From: Stentor coeruleus
Taxonomy: Eukaryota; Ciliophora; Heterotrichea; Heterotrichida; Stentoridae
Reading direction: 5' to 3'
Assembly: GCA_001970955.1 (NCBI GenBank)
Contig: MPUH01000966.1
Span: forward strand, 1-28,039
Length of the DNA: 28,039 nucleotides
The translations under genes were made by a program, and so were the position numbers. Below are positions 1-9,479 of the stretch, piece by piece; the first letter of the stretch is position 1; each line of letters begins with the position of its first letter. The notes beneath the pieces were generated by a model. The model made no database searches and had not been told where the DNA came from. It saw nothing but the letters and a program-made list of their open reading frames with translations.

Positions 1-2
1 CC

Positions 3-89
3 AATAATTATCCTTACTCAGCATCATCCACCTACCAAAATCCTATAATTTTCCCTAAACTCCAAAATCCAACTTCACAAACCATTTAA
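3..89 (+). CDS. possible C-terminal end of a gene running in from the left
   Basis: Frame 3 is open from the window edge to a TAA at 87-89. It gives 28 residues rich in Ser, Thr, Pro, Gln and Asn (NNYPYSASSTYQ at its start). The codon mix is C-rich and unlike the T-rich sequence that follows the stop, as expected for the tail of a coding region followed by a 3' spacer. There is no homology I can recognise. The stretch is short enough that a chance open frame in C-rich, G-poor DNA cannot be excluded. Confidence 0.35.
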   Translation, partial: NNYPYSASSTYQNPIIFPKLQNPTSQTI

Positions 90-264
90 TTTTTATTTTT
101 TTTTTTAAGTTTCTCACTAAGAATCTCTAAAAAATTTTTATGATTTTTCCTTTATTTATTCTATATTTCTATATGTATATTATATCCTTAACTTAGTTTT
201 ATATATTTTTTATATGATAAAGTATAAATGATATTCTAGATGGATTTATAGATTTAAATTTTGA

Positions 265-540
265 TAGTTTGTTGTTAGGAGTTAAGTTTTTGAGATATTG
301 AATGATAAAGGATTTAATAGTTTTTATTATAAGAATAGGGTTTTAATTTTAGTTTTTAGAGATGCTGAGATTATTAGTATTTAAGTTTCAAAAGCTTTAT
401 TGGCTGAGATTATTAGTATTTAAGTTTCAAAAGCTTTATTGTTAAAGGCTTGTAGTGATTTTTTTATAAATTAAAAATATTGGCTTTAGGAAATAAGTTT
501 AGATTATAGGTGCTTTGAAGGTTATATGAAATAGAATTGA
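265..540 (+). pseudogene. coding-like fragment broken by TAA/TAG
   Basis: Between TGA codons at 262 and 538 one frame runs 91 codons, interrupted only by TAA and TAG. Readable pieces such as VFEILNDKGFNSFYYKN, LLLKACSDFFIN and EISLDYRCFEGYMK resemble a helical repeat protein, loosely a TPR, more than random AT-rich translation. The 39-bp duplication at 364-441 lies inside it and keeps the frame. No family can be assigned with confidence. It may be a decayed gene; a chance open frame remains possible. Confidence 0.25.
364..441. repeat. exact 39-bp tandem duplication
   Basis: 364-402 and 403-441 are identical and directly adjacent, beginning GCTGAGATTATT and ending GCTTTATTG. No third or partial copy flanks them. 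The form matches four other isolated direct duplications in the window, one of which is split by an N. An unmerged contig overlap is therefore as likely as a real duplication. Confidence 0.9.
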
Positions 541-1289
541 TGATCTTACCAGAAAGCCTTATAAAGTATTAGCTATTAATATATATAAATAACCATAATT
601 ATATATCGAAAGTAAATCCTACTATAATTACTCTATAAGCTTTATCTATTTATAATCTCTATTTTTAATTGAATAATATTAAATACTTTTTATAATCGCA
701 TTTGGTTCAACAAATATCATGTTTCTTATAAAGTTAAATCAAATCTTAAATACTAAAATATTACTTAGGCTAAGTATTTAATTTTTATAGTATATTTGGC
801 TTCTGTAAATTATATTTTGTAATATAAAATTTAGCTTATGATTTTATAACATAACAAAATCTTATAGTTTTAAGTTTAGGTAATCAATACTATGATTAAA
901 AAATAAAGGGATCATAAGTCAAGCTATTTTGCCTTTTTCCATAATACCATGTATTGAAATCAAGCATGAAAATTTGAAATTCCAAGCCAAATACTCATAA
1001 AAAACTCATACATTATATAATTCTAATACAATTTACAATATTAAACAGGAAAAGTTGTATTAAATATCTTCCAGTTTCATCTCAACATAAATTGCATTAT
1101 GTTTTATAAGAAAAAATACCCTCTAAAATTATATAGTCTATTGAATATCTCACATAAAAAAACCAAAAGCAGTACTGATACCTTATGATTTTCAAATTTT
1201 ACACACAAATGATTATCATTATAACACTACAATTATCTTATTAAGTAAACAATCTAAAGCGATATAAACTTCAGCCATTTTATTCATAT

Positions 1290-1358
1290 AAAGATATACC
1301 AAAAAATTTTTTAGCCTAATATAGTTACATTTTATTATTCTAATAAACTTATATCTTA
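1290..1358. repeat. palindrome-ended element, 68/69-bp class
   Basis: AAAGATAT at the left end and ATATCTTA at the right, 69 bp across. TA dinucleotides bound both ends (1289-1290 and 1357-1358), giving a TA-to-TA unit of 68 bp. GTTACATT sits 34 bp from the left end, the same offset as in the copy at 1643. CCATTT lies just upstream, as in the copies at 3534 and 6133. Confidence 0.55.
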
Positions 1359-1642
1359 TCCATCTAGCTTTTCATAAAAAAAAAAATCCCAAGTTTTTCC
1401 TTCAAAAACTAGTAAATTCAATGCTAAAATCCTTCTAATCTTATTCACCTAATTCTTCTTTTTCAGTATATTATATAACCTCTAATCTTTTATCCAAAAA
1501 GTTTCCAAATAAGCCAATCACAGGTAAATAAGTTTAAAGTATTAACAAAACATTTATCATATATAAAATACTTATGAATTTTGGAAAAAATATACGATTT
1601 AAACTAAACTCATACTTTTAAAGATATTTAAACGTCATTTCT

Positions 1643-1710
1643 AAAGATATTTTTTTTTGACCTAAAACCAGATGTGGTTACATTGTTTTATAAACCCTAA
1701 TTATATCTTT
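1643..1710. repeat. palindrome-ended element, 68-bp class
   Basis: AAAGATAT...ATATCTTT over exactly 68 bp. TA occurs at both outer edges (1642-1643 and 1710-1711). GTTACATT is at offset 34. A second AAAGATAT at 1620 has no matching right arm. Confidence 0.6.
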
Positions 1711-1798
1711 ATGATAAAATTTCAATTGACAAAATTTTCATATATATACCCAAGTGGAAGAAACCAAAACATTTTTCATAAGAATAAGTGGTTTAATC

Positions 1799-1966
1799 AT
1801 GAAATTATATAAGAATTTCATGTTGTTAGTAGGAGTTTTTTTCACTTTGGCTCAGAAATTTTATAGTGATATTTACCATTTATGCAAATAATTCCTGACT
1901 AAGGAAGTCGATTATGAGGATGGTTTCTAAGCTGAGAATTAGAAGATAAAAGTGTTAAAATCATGA
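1799..1966 (+). pseudogene. fragment with signal-peptide-like start, broken by TAA/TAG
   Basis: An ATG opens a hydrophobic N-terminus (MKLYKNFMLLVGVFFTLAQ) that looks like a secretory signal. The frame then continues as acidic and polar sequence (EVDYEDGF) through two TAA and one TAG to a TGA at 1964. Coding-like but discontinuous fragments continue in other frames to about 2330, for example EDDEEFVFA near 2220. No family is recognised. This may be a decayed gene for a secreted or membrane protein, but support is only composition and the start. Confidence 0.25.
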
Positions 1967-3533
1967 TGATGATAAGAATTATAAGAATTTTGGTTTTGAT
2001 TTCGTGATTTTTTTAAGTTGTATATTTTTAGATAGTTTTATCATTTCTGATCAATTAAGCCATAGATTTTCTTTAGTTTTGTATTGATAGAAGTAGTAAA
2101 TCAAGAGAAAATTAAAGTTTTTGCAGTGTTCTGATGGATTTAAAGCTTTATTAGTTTGATTATGTAAAGATTCTCTAGAATATTGTAGTTTAATCTTATA
2201 GAAATATATAAATTGTGAGGATGATGAAGAATTTGTGTTTGCTTGAAGGGCAAATTATATGAAATGGTGAATAAAGAGTTTATATCATTTGGAAAAATAT
2301 ATTTTTTAGGTAAAATATACGATTATTATGATTATTTTTCATAGGGATGTAATAAATCTTCACGAATCTGAGAACCTGTGTTTTTTATTATATTTGTGTG
2401 ATTTTTGAAATATCCAGAGGATTTTTAGTAAACTTTAGCATAAAAAGACTAACATTTTCTTTTTAGAAGTCTTGCAAAATGGAACTTTCTAGATGGAACT
2501 TTTTTCTAATTATATAATGTTTTTAAATATAAATCTTTTGAAATTATATATAAATTATAATCCTGTAATCCTCTGTATACAGTTTTCAAGAGGTAGATAT
2601 AAATTCCTTTATTAGATCGTACTAGTTACAAAATACCCACTTAATTAGAGGAAATATATACTTATCTACTCAATTTCAAATGAAATTTGATATAAAAACT
2701 ATGATCCTCGCATATCTTTTTATATAAAAACTCACAATAAAAATATATCCTTTAGTTAACCATATAACAAAAAATAAACTGCTAGATATGATTATAATCA
2801 AATAATAATAAGCTAACTAGATTTTTATACGACTTTATATTGAAAACTAAACATAATTTTTCTTTTTAAATAAAAGATCAGTCACTTATCTAGTAATTGA
2901 TTACAAGTTAAAAGACCTGAAAAAATTTATGATTGAATGTATTATGATCTAACTATTTCATTACTTTTGTATGTATTTATGTTAAAAAATATGTCTAAGT
3001 CTTTCAATCTTATAGTTATTCACAAATAGGATAATCCAAAATTATTTTTTATGTATAAGAAAATTCTAAGTCTTTGCATAAATAATTAATATATGCTGAA
3101 ATCTTCAAGTAATATCTTATATATGACATAAAAACTCTAATATTTTCATATATTTTTCGCAAAAAAAAACTACACCTGTAGCTTCATCAAGCATAAAACT
3201 TTAAGAAGTTATTTAGAGGAAATGCAAACTTAGATTTAATGTGTTAATAAGAAAATATACAGGATAAAATAAAATCGACACAAAAAAAAAGAAAGCTTAT
3301 CAGGAAAAATTGAATAACAGTGAATATATGGAAGAAATACTATCAAAATATTTTTTTGAATATAAATTTCCCTATGTATATTTATTGTAAAATATCTTAA
3401 TCAAGCATTTAGCAAATCATTTTGATTTTAAATATAAAGCATCTTAGATTGCTTAAAATCTAAAAATGTTTCTTTCCTTCCCTTTTTACATAAGACTATA
3501 CCCTTTATAAATTTACATTCCGCCATTTATATT

Positions 3534-3601
3534 AAAGATATTCAGCTAAAAATGTAACTATATTGGTTACATTTTCGATGTATCATTCAAAAAATATCTT
3601 T
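3534..3601. repeat. palindrome-ended element with nested inner palindrome, 68 bp
   Basis: AAAGATATT...AATATCTTT over exactly 68 bp, with TA at both edges (3533-3534 and 3601-3602). Inside, AATGTAAC (3551-3558) and GTTACATT (3566-3573) form a second inverted pair with a 7-nt spacer. A further GGTTACATT (3621) and ATATCTTT (3641-3648) follow directly, so the unit may extend to 3648. CCGCCATTT lies 11 bp upstream. Confidence 0.65.
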
Positions 3602-3854
3602 AGAAAAAATTAAATCATTATGGTTACATTGATAAAACCTATATCTTTACATTTTATATGACTGAAAAAAATAAGGTTAAGTTAAAAAAAATTTAAATAT
3701 GGTTTAATCAAATAAATATAGTGTAAATGTTTAATATGATAATAATTATCAAAACAAAGATATATAGTTTTTTAAAGATAGATTATTGTATTTTATGTTT
3801 AGATATACTTGTTTATCATAATAATTTTATATAAGAAACTTTAGTATAATTTTT

Positions 3855-4214
3855 ATGCTAAATTATAGTAAATGTTTTAAATAGTCTATGCTGAGGTTTT
3901 ATTTTGATGATTTTATTTTGGATTAGATAGAAAAATATATTAAGAAGAATGATATGTATAAACATGCTGATTTGTTATATAAAAATACTATTTTTTAAGA
4001 TTAGAGTTAAAATATCTAAGCATATAAATCGAAAAATCATTAAATCAAGTAATTATTTTTATATAATTTTGCATGGTATCAAGATTTAAAAGCTGGAAAC
4101 AGTTAGGTTTAATTTACTAATGCTAGTAATTTTGTTCAATTTATCGAGACTTCATTTTGCAGTAGTTTCTATTTAGTTATTAAATATTTTTGGAAATAAA
4201 AGCCAATCCAATGA
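3855..4214 (+). pseudogene. 119-codon frame broken only by TAA/TAG
   Basis: Starting at ATG 3855 the frame reaches TGA at 4212 through eleven TAA/TAG codons and no earlier TGA. Pieces such as FILD, IEKYIKKNDMYKHADLLYKN, FAWYQDLKAGNS and FTNASNFVQFIETSFCSS hold more D, E, A, G, W and S than random AT-rich translation would give. No family is recognised. Either a decayed gene or a chance frame; the frame was picked for lack of TGA, which weakens the evidence. Confidence 0.3.
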
Positions 4215-4521
4215 TAAAAATCCAAGTAAGTTATTTACTAATAACATCATAAAATTTAAGATTTCTCCTTTAAATTCTTCAAGTTTTTTTATACATATAT
4301 TAACATTATTTATATCTTTTCAAGAAACTTTATAAAAACTAAAATATCTAAAAGTAAAAAATCTTCAAGTAAAAATCATCAATCACAATTCTATAGAATT
4401 TCAGAAGCTTTATCTAATCATTAACTTAATGCAAAACGCAAAAAATATAAAAGTCTGCGAATAACAGTAACTTTACTGAAAACTTCAATAAATCTTCAGA
4501 ATATCTATCAAGAAATCAGCA

Positions 4522-4579
4522 AAAGATATTTTTTTCCTACAGAACGATTCGCTTTTATTCTATAACAATGCATATCTTA
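4522..4579. repeat. palindrome-ended element, 58-bp class
   Basis: AAAGATATTTTTTTCC at the left and GCATATCTTA at the right, spanning 58 bp. These inner ends match the copies at 4694 and 8281. TA is present at the right edge only. Confidence 0.5.
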
Positions 4580-4693
4580 ACACATTTTCGCTATAAAATA
4601 GCTTCTATCCAGCAGAGTGATTATAATACATGAAAATATGCATAGAAAATCTCTAAGACTCACTAACAAAAACATAAAAACAGTAACAAAGCT

Positions 4694-4751
4694 AAAGATA
4701 TTTTTTCCAAAGAACTGTACAAAAAAATTTCAATCTAGTCAGCATATCTTT
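4694..4751. repeat. palindrome-ended element, 58-bp class
   Basis: AAAGATATTTTTTCC...GCATATCTTT over 58 bp, with TA at both edges (4693-4694 and 4751-4752). This is the cleanest member of the shorter class. Confidence 0.6.
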
Positions 4752-4786
4752 ATCATAAAAGATTTTATATAACTCCCTATTGCCTA

Positions 4787-4844
4787 TAAGATATTTTTTA
4801 TTATTTAAAACTCAGAAAATATATCATGAAAAGATCATATCTTT
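4787..4844. repeat. palindrome-ended element, 58-bp class
   Basis: TAAGATATTTTTTA at the left and TCATATCTTT at the right over 58 bp. TA occurs at both edges. It lies only 35 bp after the previous member. Confidence 0.5.
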
Positions 4845-6132
4845 AATATTTAACTTGGTTGAGATTATATAAGAGTATCTATCTAGTATGTGAATCAAAT
4901 TGTATGATATAATAAAAATAATAAAGTATGTGAAAAAGTATAATTATGTGATGATGGGAATGTGCTACATGCTAAGTTATACCTAATGTGTGTTGGTTTG
5001 AATTTATGTAGAAGGATGAGTTCCACAAGAAAACCTATTGATAATATTTTATTGTGATTAATAAAATTATATAAAATATATAAGAAAGTGGGTTTTTTTG
5101 TCCTTTGAACAGATTTCCTAATTAAATTATGAATTATTATAAATCCTAAAAAGTTATTATTATAATCAGATTATTTTAATATAAACTACAAAACAAAAGA
5201 TTTTAGTCAACTTGAGCCCATTTTTGTTAGTAAAATTTCATTTTGTTATAAAAATTATTCTAACAAACTACAATTTATTTATTTGAAAATTATCCTCATA
5301 CCAATTAGGAAGTTTTTTGATATTATGATATACTTTTTAACCTTTGCAAAATTTCTATACAATAAATTATGATATTTCAAGTTAAAAAATATATCAATCC
5401 TACAACTAAAAATTGATATATAATTACAATAAGGTTGTAATAATGAATATATAAATGAAATAGTTTAATATTTACAGATTGGCATTATTAATAGAATTTC
5501 GATCATTAGTATAATCCTATCAGAAAAGATATGAACAACATCTGCTTTGAATACTGACTAAATTCTGATTGATATTTATTTTTTTACTTTAGAATTAGAT
5601 AAAGTCAGTAAATTATTTAGCGATTTGGCCTCATTTGGGCAATCCATAGTTTGCACACAGAACATTAAGTTTATACGGCTGAAGATGATAATTTAAAAAC
5701 TATTGAATATATAAAATATAAGATTTGTATTCTCAAGGCTAATTTTTTCCTTTAAATCTTCTTAATCTGCTAGTTTTTTTGTACTTAAAACATCGTGAGG
5801 TCTTACTTTAGCATTTTCTCAAGATTAGTGGTAGAATGGTAAAGCCAAGTTATCCAGGCACTTGCTTTGTATGAGTTCTTCTGTCTCTAAGAATAAATGC
5901 TATCTTTAATTACAATATTAAGGCATAGCAAGAAAAATCCAGATTAGAATTCTGATTGAAGCAATGATACAAATATTTTCACAAACTTTAAGGCTAAGAA
6001 GTTTAAATTCTTGAAGGTTTGAGAATAATAGTAGTTAAACAACTAGTTTCTATTTGATTAAGCTGAAAATTGTCCCTTTATCCAAAACAGGAATATTCGA
6101 GCTTCAAAAAACTCGAATTCCACCATTTTCCC

Positions 6133-6200
6133 AAAGATATTCTCCTGAAAATGTAACTACATAACTTTAAGTATACAAACTTCATCCAAAAAATATCTTT
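6133..6200. repeat. palindrome-ended element, 68-bp class
   Basis: AAAGATATTC...AATATCTTT over exactly 68 bp. It aligns without gaps to the copy at 3534, sharing AAAGATATTC, AAAATGTAACTA at the same offset and CAAAAAATATCTTT at the right end. The left flank is CA rather than TA. As at 3534, a further AATGTAAC (6206) and ATATCTTA (6251-6258) follow. Confidence 0.65.
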
Positions 6201-6667
6201 TACCAAAATGTAACCATCTAGGATCAAATTAGTCAAAATATTCCTAACAAATATCTTAACCAAATTCTACCTATTTTTACTTTTAACACAAAAAAAAATA
6301 TTTTTTTCAAACATCATCCTTTTTTTACAAACAATCATATCTTCTATATTTTATATACAACTTCTCATCATAAAACTCTAACATCCTTCCAAATCCTCTA
6401 ATTTTTCCTAAATTCTCTAATATTTTTATTACAAAAACCCTAAAGTACATACCAAAAACACAAAAAAAAAAATATTTCCTTTATATTCGCAACTAAAAAC
6501 TAAGACTTTGAATAAAAAACTTTCTATCAGTTAAAAATATATCATAAGTCCTCAGGTATATTATGATTTCACTCTGCCTAGGGGTTACAACAAACTAAAA
6601 TGGCGGAGTTACAGAATATGTGTGCTGAATATTGAGGGGTAAATTTTTGAAGGCCACAAAGGGAAAA

Positions 6668-6736
6668 AAAGATATTTTCTTCAGCCTGTAAAATGATCAT
6701 AGCGAAAAAAACTTGGGGCAGTAAGGGGATATCTTT
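6668..6736. repeat. palindrome-ended element, 69 bp
   Basis: AAAGATATTTTC...GGATATCTTT spans 69 bp, with TA at the right edge only. It lacks the inner GTTACATT seen in the copies at 1290, 1643 and 3534. Confidence 0.45.
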
Positions 6737-8168
6737 AGAAGGGGAAAATAGTGAGCTTTATAGAAAAAAGACATAAAGATAGGTAAAAAAACATAATTTT
6801 TTGGAAGTGGGGGAATAAGGGTAATGAGAAGATGAAGGTGTGATTGAGGAATAAAGAAAGGTAAAAGGAAAGTTTTTTTGAAGGAAGGATCATTGAAAGT
6901 TTGCTTTTGAACGAATGTATGGGATCGGGATTAGGTAAAAGGGATCAGAAATAGTGAATGCCTTTGAAAATAAAGGAATTTCATAGGATTGGAAGAAAAC
7001 TGGGTTAAAATTGGTTTCACATACAAGTTCGCCTGGTTAGATTATCACTTTCATGCAAACTAATTGATTTAAATTTTCCCTATCTTTTAGCATGGCACGA
7101 ACATAAATACGAATAAACTTTTAAGCTAAGGTTAAGTTTTTTGTATGAAATTCACCACAAAAAGACTATAAAATCGGATTTTTAAGTAATTTTTATGTTT
7201 ATAGTGTTAGAAAGTAAAAAAACATTTTCTGTATAGTGAAATCATAGCATTTTTGCTAGAATTATTAAGCAATAGCTTCAAAAGTAATTTTTTTATACCA
7301 AAATCTCTGATTAAACCAAGGCACCTAAAAGCATTTCACTTATTTTATGAAATTACAATTTTTTGTGTGAGTTTCAAAAGAAATTTCTATACAAAAGCTT
7401 GTCTTTGGATTTAGAATTCAATAACTAACAAAATAAAAGGACAAACGAATCTTATAAGTATTGTTTGTTTAAGTATACAAATTCTTTAAGGCATTAATTT
7501 TCTTATAAAACTCTTTCGCTTGAAATACAAATAAGGTAAAAGAATATGATTTTTGTTTAAAACTTTATAAAAATCGCAAATATATAATATATACTTAGAT
7601 ATAAAAAATCCTAAACTAGTTTTATTTAAAAATTCTTATAAAAGTACAATTTTCTGATTATTTTTCATAAAAATCTTCCTCCTTCAACCTTTTACAATAA
7701 ATACTTATAAAATATCCTTTTCTACCTCCAAGCTACATATTCCATAATATAATCCTAATATCTTAAAATTTCCTTTAAAATTCAAACCCACCACAATTTG
7801 CATGATCTCTTCAAGTTTTTCAATAAACCCTTATCTAAACCTTCAAAAAAAAGTGCTGATTCATTATCCCACATCTTACACAGTAACTACACCATTTTCT
7901 TACAAAATTTTAATATTTTATAAACCGACCCCAAAAATTTTTATGTTTTTCTTACCGACAACTTCAAAAATCCCCCAAGTAATTACTGATTGAAACTTTC
8001 TATTTAAGTTCTTCTTTTCATATCCAACCTCAATTTCCTTTTATTTCTAATATCCTAGAATATTTTTTTAATATATCAAATATATACTATTTTACAAATC
8101 TTTAAAAGGGAAGAGTTTTGTTTTATTCAAATATTTCTTATACTAAACATATATTTTATATACTAAAG

Positions 8169-8274
8169 TTTACTTATAAGATTTTTCCTTTCTCGTCATA
8201 AATATGAAACAGCCTTTTACCTTTACTTATAAGATTTTTCCTTTCTCGTCATAAATATGAAACAGCCTTTTACC
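8169..8274. repeat. exact 53-bp tandem duplication
   Basis: 8169-8221 and 8222-8274 are identical and adjacent, each starting TTTACTTATAAG and ending CAGCCTTTTACC. Same form as the duplication split by an N near 24376, so an assembly origin is plausible. Confidence 0.9.
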
Positions 8275-8280
8275 ATGTTA

Positions 8281-8337
8281 TAGGATATTTTTTCCATATA
8301 TAGAGCTTACAAATTTTTAATTTTTAAGCATATCTTA
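8281..8337. repeat. diverged palindrome-ended element, 57 bp
   Basis: TAGGATATTTTTTCC...AGCATATCTTA. The left arm has one mismatch to the family, but the inner GATATTTTTTCC and GCATATCTT match the 58-bp class. Confidence 0.35.
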
Positions 8338-8485
8338 TGTATGATATCATCATACTGATGATATTAAAAGCAAAATAGATATCAATTATTTTTTATATAA
8401 AGAAATGATCATCCAAATATTTTTTGTATATCTTTACGGAAGGAAATGATTCAAAATTGTACCAAGTATCATGAAACCATATTGA

Positions 8486-8552
8486 AAAGATATTTTTTTA
8501 AATAAATTAGGATATATTATTTTATTGATAGTCTAGACGTTTGTATATCTTT
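8486..8552. repeat. palindrome-ended element, 67 bp
   Basis: AAAGATATTTTTTT...GTATATCTTT over 67 bp. There is no TA at either edge. Assigned to the longer class by span and arms only. Confidence 0.4.
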
Positions 8553-9107
8553 CAAAATGTCTGTTTTTTACTTGAACATTTTGACAGAGATGATACATGT
8601 TGGACCATTTTTAAAAATTCAGAGGTTTGTTGATGAGATGGGGGATTATTTAAAGGAATTAGAGTTGGTATGTTGAGTGAATGATAATTTTTTGTGAAAT
8701 TTTAAAGTTTCCAAAATGTATAAAGATTGGGATGGAAAAATATTTTTTGTAATTTTTTATAGTAATTAGAAGAGTTATAGTAAGCTTATGCCTTTTAGGA
8801 TTGATTATTATAATTATTTAAATTTAAGTAAATCATTACTGTAATTCATAATAAAGGTAGTTTAAGAAAAAATATGTGGAATATATAGGAAAAACTTGTC
8901 GAAAATCTTGAAAAGTTTCCTATAATCCTCACAATTCTAGCAAAAAACATCAAAAGGTCTCTAGACTTTAACCATAATATTTTTTTTAACATCATCATTT
9001 CAAAAATTCCTTATAGTAATTTTATTATTATCTTAAACTGTAAACTATCCAAAATGTTTATTTCATGATAATCTAACTCTTTATAACAACTTTATAAATA
9101 TTTTTAG

Positions 9108-9479
9108 TGAAAAACTATTAAAAAAAAGTCATCAAGTAGCAGCCTAGATCAAAAAGATATTAAAAAAGAAGAAAACTCAATAAATATTCCTTTAAAACCC
9201 TTTGTTGACCATTACAAAAAATGTTTAAGCGAAAACGAAGAGCTGAAATTCATCATCGACCTGAAAATTTTTAAGTTGAAGTAAGTATAAATATTAGATT
9301 AAGTTATTAGAAGGATTTATAAAAATAAGATTAATAAAACTGAAAAGAAACTTGAAGATTTATCTTTAATTAATAGTATGATAATTGTGAAGATTTACAA
9401 GCAAAAATATGTTAGATGGGAAATAAGATAATAAAATAAAAAGGTATAAAAACAATATTTTAAAGTATTATATGGCTGA
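9108..9479 (+). pseudogene. coding-like stretch just upstream of the coiled-coil gene, broken by TAA
   Basis: Between TGA at 9108 and TGA at 9477 one frame reads as a charged, helical protein. The first part is clean for 56 codons (KKSSSSSLDQKDIKKEEN, FVDHYKKCLSENEELKFIID). It is followed by three TAA within nine codons, then clean again (NKTEKKLEDLSLINSMIIVK), then more TAA. No in-frame ATG lies after the upstream TGA, and no 15-nt intron of the type seen elsewhere removes the stops. It is either a decayed gene or the misread 5' part of a neighbouring gene. Confidence 0.35.

Larger units (their letters stand above)
90..9107. other. long AT-rich stretch with no intact gene
   Basis: No convincing standard-code gene is present over about 9 kb. 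The only open frames (63 codons at 7802 on +, 61 codons at 6078 on -) have no features of a protein. The stretch holds the AAAGATAT...ATATCTTT palindromic elements, two exact tandem duplications (364-441 and 8169-8274) and several coding-looking fragments broken by TAA or TAG (265-540, 1799-1966, 3855-4214). Composition switches repeatedly between A/C-rich and G/T-rich blocks on the plus strand. The sharpest switch is near 6590, from almost G-free to almost C-free. Inference: a zone of decayed genes and small repeats rather than one unrecognised gene. Confidence 0.6.

Noticed and set aside
5820..5880. tRNA-like run near GGTAGAATGGTAAAGCC
   Set aside because: No T-arm consensus or acceptor pairing could be found around it.
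6078..6263. 61-codon open frame on the minus strand
   Set aside because: It overlaps the palindromic element at 6133-6200 and has no protein-like features beyond AT-rich composition.
7802..7993. 63-codon open frame on + in an A/C-rich block
   Set aside because: Its composition follows the block (Ser, Thr, Pro, Ile, Phe). There is no motif, and a frame of this length is unremarkable here.
9153..9160. AAAGATAT as another palindromic element end
   Set aside because: No ATATCTT lies 58 or 68 bp downstream, and the site falls in a coding-like stretch (QKDIKK).
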